A stretch of 11,539 nucleotides of DNA, taken from assembly GCA_049318845.1 (NCBI GenBank), contig JBMOFH010000110.1, positions 1-11,539 on the forward strand. Direction: 5' to 3'. Shown here piece by piece: positions 8,102 to 11,539 of the stretch (position 1 is its first letter; the number at the start of each line of letters is the position of its first letter). The stretch comes from CAIOZW01 sp049318845. GTDB taxonomy: Bacteria > Acidobacteriota > Blastocatellia > RBC074. The notes below the pieces were generated by a model. That model saw only the letters and a program-made list of their open reading frames with translations. It did not search any database and was not told the origin of the DNA. Both the position numbers and the translations under genes were made by a program.

Positions 8102-8767
8102 TCAGGGGGCAAGGCGGGAGATTGCCCAGCGATGGTCACCGAATTCACTGGTCTCGAGCTGATAGACGATCCGGTCGTGAAGTCTGCTCTCACGCCCCTG
8201 CCAGAATTCGAGACAGGTCGGTTTAAGTCTGAAACCTCCCCAGAAGAGTGGACAGGGGATGTCGCGCTCATTGAACTGAGCTTCAATTTCAGCCAGCTTC
8301 GATTCGAGAGACTCTCGATCCGGGATTTCTTCGCTTTGCGGAGAGGTCCAGGCGCCGATCTGACTTCCGCGAGGCCGACTGGCGAAATACTCCTCTGACT
8401 CTTCGATCGTTACCTTTTCGGTCACTCCCTGGATTCGGACCTGGCGGTTTAACTGGTGCCAGTAAAAGGTCAGTGCGGCGTGTGGATTTTCGAGCAGCTC
8501 GCGACTCTTTCTGCTTTGGTAGTTGGTGAAGAAGACGAAGCCGTTCGAGTCGAACCCCTTTAGGAGTACGATGCGGGCCGAGACCACGCCTTCGCGCGTC
8601 GCGGTCGAGAGTGTCATTGCCTCAGGATCTGGCTGCTCGGCACGGATCGTCTCGTCGAACCAGAATCTGAACTGTTCAAAGGGATCGTCATTGACAGAAG
8701 ATTCAGTCAATGGCTCCGAGATGTATTCGCGACGCAACGAGGAGAGAATGGAAGAGATTTGGTTCAT
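8102..8767 (-). CDS. pdxH: Pyridoxamine/pyridoxine 5'-phosphate oxidase
   Basis: A 221-residue FMN-dependent cytoplasmic oxidase. It makes pyridoxal 5'-phosphate from pyridoxamine or pyridoxine phosphate using oxygen, the last step of DXP-type vitamin B6 synthesis and of salvage. The full family pattern is visible: LRREY (11-15), RIVLLKGFDSNGFVFFTNY (61-79), SRKSRELLENPHAAL, FYWHQLNRQVRIQG, SRPRGSQIGAW, and the C-terminal EFWQGRESRLHDR with the closing RLAP. Length is normal and no key motif is missing. The start is ATG at 8767; its ribosome-binding site is weak (AGG within CAACAGGCC) and overlaps a 13-bp direct repeat. It is transcribed alone or by read-through from the RRM gene 141 bp upstream. 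It converges with the membrane-protein gene, 80 bp apart. Confidence 0.97.
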   Translation of the reverse strand: MNQISSILSSLRREYISEPLTESSVNDDPFEQFRFWFDETIRAEQPDPEAMTLSTATREGVVSARIVLLKGFDSNGFVFFTNYQSRKSRELLENPHAALTFYWHQLNRQVRIQGVTEKVTIEESEEYFASRPRGSQIGAWTSPQSEEIPDRESLESKLAEIEAQFNERDIPCPLFWGGFRLKPTCLEFWQGRESRLHDRIVYQLETSEFGDHRWAISRLAP

Positions 8768-8769
8768 GA

Positions 8770-8805
8770 TGGCCTGTTGGCAATTTGCTTACTGGCCTGT
8801 TGGCA
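8770..8805 (-). repeat. 13-bp direct repeat at the pdxH translation start
   Basis: TGGCCTGTTGGCA occurs at 8770-8782 and again, identically, at 8793-8805, a 23-bp period. On the pdxH strand these read TGCCAACAGGCCA. The proximal copy ends two bases before the pdxH ATG and contains its only Shine-Dalgarno-like bases. A protein or RNA bound there could control pdxH translation or transcription. A chance local duplication is the simple alternative. Confidence 0.6.
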
Positions 8806-8860
8806 TTCCTTGCAGGCTGGTCAATCTGCTGACACATTAACCGACTGGACCCGCGAGAGG

Positions 8861-8893
8861 CGGGCTGGTCAGGAGAGACTCGAGACCAGCCCG
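8861..8893 (-). terminator. Strong 10-bp hairpin after the RRM gene
   Basis: CGGGCTGGTC (8861-8870) and GACCAGCCCG (8884-8893) form a perfect 10-bp stem with a 13-nt loop, starting 15 nt past the RRM stop. There is no U tract on either strand. It may be a terminator helped by other factors, or a 3' stabilising structure that leaves reduced read-through into pdxH. Confidence 0.55.
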
Positions 8894-8908
8894 TATCCAG
8901 CGGATTGA

Positions 8909-9340
8909 TTAGTAACGGTTTCCGCCGCGACCACCACGGTCACCACCGCGATCACTGCCACGGTCACCACCACGGTCACCACCACGGCCACCGCCGCCGC
9001 CACGGCCGCCACCGCCGCCGAAGCCACCGCCGCCGAAGCCACCGCCGCCACGGCCACCGCCGCCGCCGAAGCCACCTCGTGCCGGACGGCTCTCCTTCGG
9101 ACGCGCTTCGTTGACGGTCAGCGCGCGACCGGAGAGCTCATAGCCGTTGAGCGAACGGATGGCGGAGTCGGCCGATTCCTGCGACTCCATCTCGACGAAG
9201 CCGAAGCCACGCGAACGACCGGTGTCACGATCGGTGACGATGTTGACCGAATCGACTGATCCCGACTTGCCGAAGAGCTGCTCGAGATCCTGTTCCGTCG
9301 CGCTGAAAGGGAGATTACCAACGTACAAACGAACTGACAT
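8909..9340 (-). CDS. RRM RNA-binding protein with RGG-type glycine-rich tail
   Basis: A 143-residue single-RRM protein, similar in layout to the cyanobacterial Rbp and plant glycine-rich RNA-binding proteins. RNP2 is LYVGNL (5-10) and RNP1 is RGFGFVEM (44-51), carrying the aromatic residues that stack on RNA bases. The RRM ends near residue 81. Residues 89-143 are almost wholly Gly, Arg, Phe and Asp: GGFGGGG and GRGGGG blocks followed by repeated DRGG units, ending GGNRY. Such tails bind RNA loosely and promote self-association. The start ATG has AAAGGA six bases upstream. Relatives are often cold-induced, but no cold-shock element is evident. The tail is encoded by low-complexity DNA (8925-9075) that could vary in length between strains. 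A strong hairpin follows the stop. Confidence 0.95.
   Translation of the reverse strand: MSVRLYVGNLPFSATEQDLEQLFGKSGSVDSVNIVTDRDTGRSRGFGFVEMESQESADSAIRSLNGYELSGRALTVNEARPKESRPARGGFGGGGGRGGGGFGGGGFGGGGGRGGGGGRGGDRGGDRGSDRGGDRGGRGGNRY
8925..9075 (-). repeat. Low-complexity GGT/GGC repeats encoding the RGG tail
   Basis: Most of this stretch is built from short glycine-codon runs interspersed with arginine codons and a repeated GACCGTGGTG-like unit. It is within the RRM gene and explains the long spurious His/Arg-rich and Ala/Val-rich open frames seen in other phases. Such DNA is prone to replication slippage and assembly error. Confidence 0.8.
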
Positions 9341-9524
9341 GTTTTTTCCTTTAAATTTTTAAGGAAGCAGGCTGGCTGCGGAAACGGTCTCCGGCTGACG
9401 CAGTCGTCAATCAATGACAAAACAACGAACAAATCTGCTTCTGGAGTTTCTGATTATCCCGCTCTCTAACCATCGATCGCGCAAGCCGGGTCTTACTGAC
9501 GGCGCATCACCGTTGACGCTAGTG

Positions 9525-9555
9525 AGTAGGTACTGCTGGAAACCGACTACCTACT
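9525..9555 (-). terminator. Hairpin following the small ORF
   Basis: AGTAGGTA (9525-9532) and TACCTACT (9548-9555) form an 8-bp stem around a 15-nt loop. On the minus strand it begins four bases after the stop of the small ORF at 9560. No U tract follows, so it is a weak terminator candidate or part of the RRM leader. Confidence 0.3.
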
Positions 9556-9559
9556 GTCA

Positions 9560-9717
9560 TCAGAATAGTCTCTTCACCATAATCTCTTCACCGTCAATGC
9601 ATTCGACCAGATTGTCCGGCACCAGCCTGGTAGCCAACTCGACGTTGCCAGGTCGACACTGGTCAATGATGATGATCTGATCGCGAAGAACTTTTTCTGA
9701 TCAAGTACCTCCAGCAT
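9560..9717 (-). pseudogene. Candidate small gene broken by a 1-nt frameshift
   Basis: An open frame without a start codon covers 9700-9560 on the minus strand and encodes 46 residues. They look protein-like: charged and hydrophobic residues alternate, as in LVPDNLVECIDGEEIMVK, and roughly 60 percent of third codon positions are G or C, like the neighbouring genes. Upstream in another frame is ATG at 9717 with AGGA six bases before it, starting MLEVLDQKK. One added A in the AAAAA run near 9693-9697 would join the two halves into a 52-residue protein. This could be a sequencing deletion, a real decayed gene or chance. I recognise no family. Confidence 0.35.
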
Positions 9718-9924
9718 TCTCAATCCTATAAAACTTTGACAAAAATGGCAATAATCGTTTTTCCGAAGCTGAAATTTTAACAGCGGGTCACGATCTCCGT
9801 GTCTGGCGCGAGTATCCGATCGATTCCCATCCATTCTTGCCGATCCTTGAATAGCGTAGTACTATCACCGGCAATTACTGGCAAACGTTAAATATAAGCG
9901 AACCTGACTGAGTTTTCATCCAGG

Positions 9925-9944
9925 CATAATTCGTCTGATCAGAC
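9925..9944 (+). promoter_or_regulatory. M61 promoter region with a perfect 12-bp palindrome
   Basis: CATAAT at 9925-9930 matches the -10 consensus at 5 of 6 bases; no convincing -35 is present. Two bases later GTCTGATCAGAC (9933-9944) is a perfect palindrome that would overlap the transcription start, the position of a repressor site. Related TCTGATC words recur at 9676-9682 and 9696-9702. Confidence 0.35.
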
Positions 9945-9997
9945 AGGAACTTTTGTCGGAGCACATTCAGGGATCTGGGACGCTGGAGGGCGTATTT

Positions 9998-11533
9998 ATG
10001 AAGATTGGATCGGCATTTCGTCGTTACCTGCCATTCGTATTCGTTGCGATTCTGAGTTTATCAGGTGTGTTGGATCTGAAAGTGATGGCGCAGGCGGGGC
10101 CGCGTCTCGACTATCGGATGAAAGTCGCGGACGCACAGAACCATCTGTTTCACCTGACGATCGAGGCGACCAATGTGACGGGGAAGACACTCGACATTTC
10201 GTTGCCATCGTGGACGCCAGGCTGGTACACGATCCGCCCGTATGCCGCGAACCTGGTCAAGCTGCAGGCGCAGGGACAGGGGCGCCGGCTGCAACTGCGG
10301 GCGATTGACAAGCAGACCTATCGGATCGAAACAGAGGGGTGCCAGTCACTGACGATCGATTATGACTACTATGCCAACAATCTCGCCGTCAATGGGGCCG
10401 AGCTGACGCCGCAGCGTGGATTTTTTGTCGGAACCAATATTTTCTTCTATGTTCCCGGCCATACGACGGATACGCCATCGACGCTGACTTTTGAGATACC
10501 GGAGACCTGGAAGGTGGCGACCGGGCTCAAGCGTGGGAAGGGAAATCACGTTTACGAGGCGCGAAATTTCGACCAGTTGGTAGATGCTCCGACGGTCCTT
10601 GGGGATTTTGATCAGTACACGACCACCGCGCTTGGCAAGCCGATCCAGATCGTGATCGATCCAAAGGGTCTGGTGACTCCCGAGAACTCGGTCAAGCTGA
10701 AGGATTATGTCAGCCGTGTCATTGAATCACAGGGGAAGATGTTTGGCGGTCTGCCTTACGATGAGTATTGGGTACTCTATGTCGTTGGTGGGCGTGGAGG
10801 TGGAGCGCTCGAGCATGAAAATTCGACCAACGTCATGCTTGGGACGATGCCGGCCGATCCGCGTCAGGTGGTCGGGGTCACCTCGCACGAACACTTCCAT
10901 GCCTGGAACGTGAAGCGAATTCGCCCGGCTGGTCTCTTCCCCTACGATTACAGCCAGGAGCAGTATGTTCGCGAGCTTTGGGTTGCCGAGGGAGTCACGA
11001 GCTACTACGGCGATCTGCACGCGAAACGGGCCGGCCTGCTGACGGCGGATGAGTATCTGCGCGGCCTTTCCGGCAACATCCAGCAGTTGCAGGCAAATGA
11101 AGCGCGCCGGTGGGTTTCAGTCTCGGATGCGAGTACGGTCACCTGGCTGACATACGGTGGTGGCTCGAGTTATGGCCGTTTCACTGTCAACTATTATGGC
11201 AAGGGTGAACTGCTTGGAATGCTGCTCGACCTTGAGATCCGTGGTGCAACCGGCAACCGGAAGAGTCTCGACGATGTGATGAGGCTGCTTTTTACTGAGT
11301 ATTATCAGAAGGGACGCGGCTATACCAACGAAGACTTTGCCGCCGCTGCCGGCCGGGTTTCCGGACTCAGATTTGAGCGATTTTTTGCAAAATATGTGAC
11401 GGGGACAGAGGAGCTTGACTACAACGGAGCTCTCATGCACGCCGGTCTCCGGTTGCAGGATGGGAAGATCGTCGATATGGAGAGGGTGACGCCGGGGCAG
11501 AGGGCGTTGCGCCGCAGTTGGCTTGGTGAGTAA
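9998..11533 (+). CDS. Secreted M61-family metallopeptidase, lacking its PDZ domain
   Basis: A 511-residue zinc peptidase of the M61 (glycyl aminopeptidase) family. The ATG at 9998 is chosen over an in-frame TTG at 9953 because GGAGGG lies seven bases upstream and a signal peptide follows: basic FRRY, a hydrophobic core at 11-25 and a likely cut after VMA (31) or AQA (33). The N-terminal beta domain covers about 35-205, with the SWTPGWYTIRPYA segment at 71-83. The catalytic domain has GGALEHENST (268-277), zinc motif H297-E-H-F-H301 in HEHFHAWNVKRIRP, and the third ligand E331 in LWVAEG. Known relatives usually end in a PDZ domain. Here the chain stops at RVTPGQRALRRSWLGE, just where PDZ wording should begin, so the gene is either naturally short or frameshifted close to 11505. 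Likely periplasmic or exported; the substrate is unknown. Confidence 0.9.
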   Translation: MKIGSAFRRYLPFVFVAILSLSGVLDLKVMAQAGPRLDYRMKVADAQNHLFHLTIEATNVTGKTLDISLPSWTPGWYTIRPYAANLVKLQAQGQGRRLQLRAIDKQTYRIETEGCQSLTIDYDYYANNLAVNGAELTPQRGFFVGTNIFFYVPGHTTDTPSTLTFEIPETWKVATGLKRGKGNHVYEARNFDQLVDAPTVLGDFDQYTTTALGKPIQIVIDPKGLVTPENSVKLKDYVSRVIESQGKMFGGLPYDEYWVLYVVGGRGGGALEHENSTNVMLGTMPADPRQVVGVTSHEHFHAWNVKRIRPAGLFPYDYSQEQYVRELWVAEGVTSYYGDLHAKRAGLLTADEYLRGLSGNIQQLQANEARRWVSVSDASTVTWLTYGGGSSYGRFTVNYYGKGELLGMLLDLEIRGATGNRKSLDDVMRLLFTEYYQKGRGYTNEDFAAAAGRVSGLRFERFFAKYVTGTEELDYNGALMHAGLRLQDGKIVDMERVTPGQRALRRSWLGE

Positions 11534-11539
11534 TGGTTG

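Larger units (their letters stand above)
9341..9997. other. Long region without a firm gene
   Basis: This 657-bp stretch separates the minus-strand RRM gene from the plus-strand M61 gene. It holds the presumed RRM leader (about 9341-9520), a hairpin at 9525-9555, one frameshifted small ORF on the minus strand (9560-9717) and the M61 promoter region. The 10-bp sequence TCTCTTCACC is repeated at 9569-9578 and 9583-9592 inside the small ORF. I saw no tRNA or known riboswitch, and no IS end. Confidence 0.6.

Noticed and set aside
8087..8105. CTGAC/GTCAG hairpin between the membrane-protein gene and pdxH (a similar one lies at 1439-1456)
   Set aside because: Five-bp stems of this kind are expected by chance, and no T tract follows.
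8869..9075. Minus-strand Ala/Val-rich open frame
   Set aside because: An out-of-phase reading of the same RGG repeat DNA, with no independent start signal or family pattern.
8905..9114. Plus-strand His/Arg-rich 69-residue open frame resembling a metal-binding protein
   Set aside because: It is the antisense reading of the RRM gene's glycine-rich repeat DNA. Low complexity alone keeps the frame open.
9414..9680. Plus-strand 88-residue open frame in the long intergenic region
   Set aside because: No ribosome-binding site or protein-like pattern; it lies antisense to the more gene-like small ORF on the minus strand.

Overview
The window is bacterial chromosomal DNA: densely packed genes, Shine-Dalgarno sites, and no phage, transposase or CRISPR hallmark. 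Moderately high GC, a single-chain glycyl-tRNA synthetase, an exported M61 metallopeptidase, a PepSY membrane protein and an RRM/RGG RNA-binding protein together fit a free-living Gram-negative-type lineage. Acidobacteriota is my best guess. It comes from remembered gene content, not from a search, and confidence is low.

Layout. 1-252: intergenic, with two GC-rich palindromes at the left edge, a promoter and an operator-like inverted repeat. 253-1392 (+): PepSY transmembrane protein. 1393-1656: intergenic, with a hairpin, a -10 box, a 20-bp palindrome and three exact-period 20-bp direct repeats just before glyS. 1657-4195 (+): glyS and uppP, 4 bp apart and probably co-transcribed. 4242-6895 (-): a compact NAD-salvage operon, pncB - pncA - nrtR. 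7110-8021 (+): an unrecognised membrane protein, divergent from pncB. 8102-8767 (-): pdxH. 8909-9340 (-): RRM/RGG protein. 9341-9997: a long region without a firm gene, holding one apparently frameshifted small ORF on the minus strand. 9998-11533 (+): M61 peptidase that stops where its PDZ domain should begin.

How the genes work together. The clearest system is the NAD-salvage operon. Nicotinamidase (PncA) turns nicotinamide into nicotinate and PncB turns nicotinate into nicotinate mononucleotide. The third gene encodes a Nudix plus winged-helix protein matching the NrtR class of NAD regulators. A 23-bp near-palindrome at 6922-6944 lies over the predicted pncB transcription start and is the obvious operator. 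A second exact 9-bp half of that operator lies at the predicted start of the divergent unknown gene, which hints that it belongs to the same regulon.

The observations most worth checking are the glyS leader repeats, the roughly 100-residue helical insert in GlyS, the NrtR operator with its extra half-site, the frameshifted small ORF at 9560-9717, the repeat-bearing unknown membrane protein and the truncated M61 peptidase. I saw no clear new defence or mobile system.
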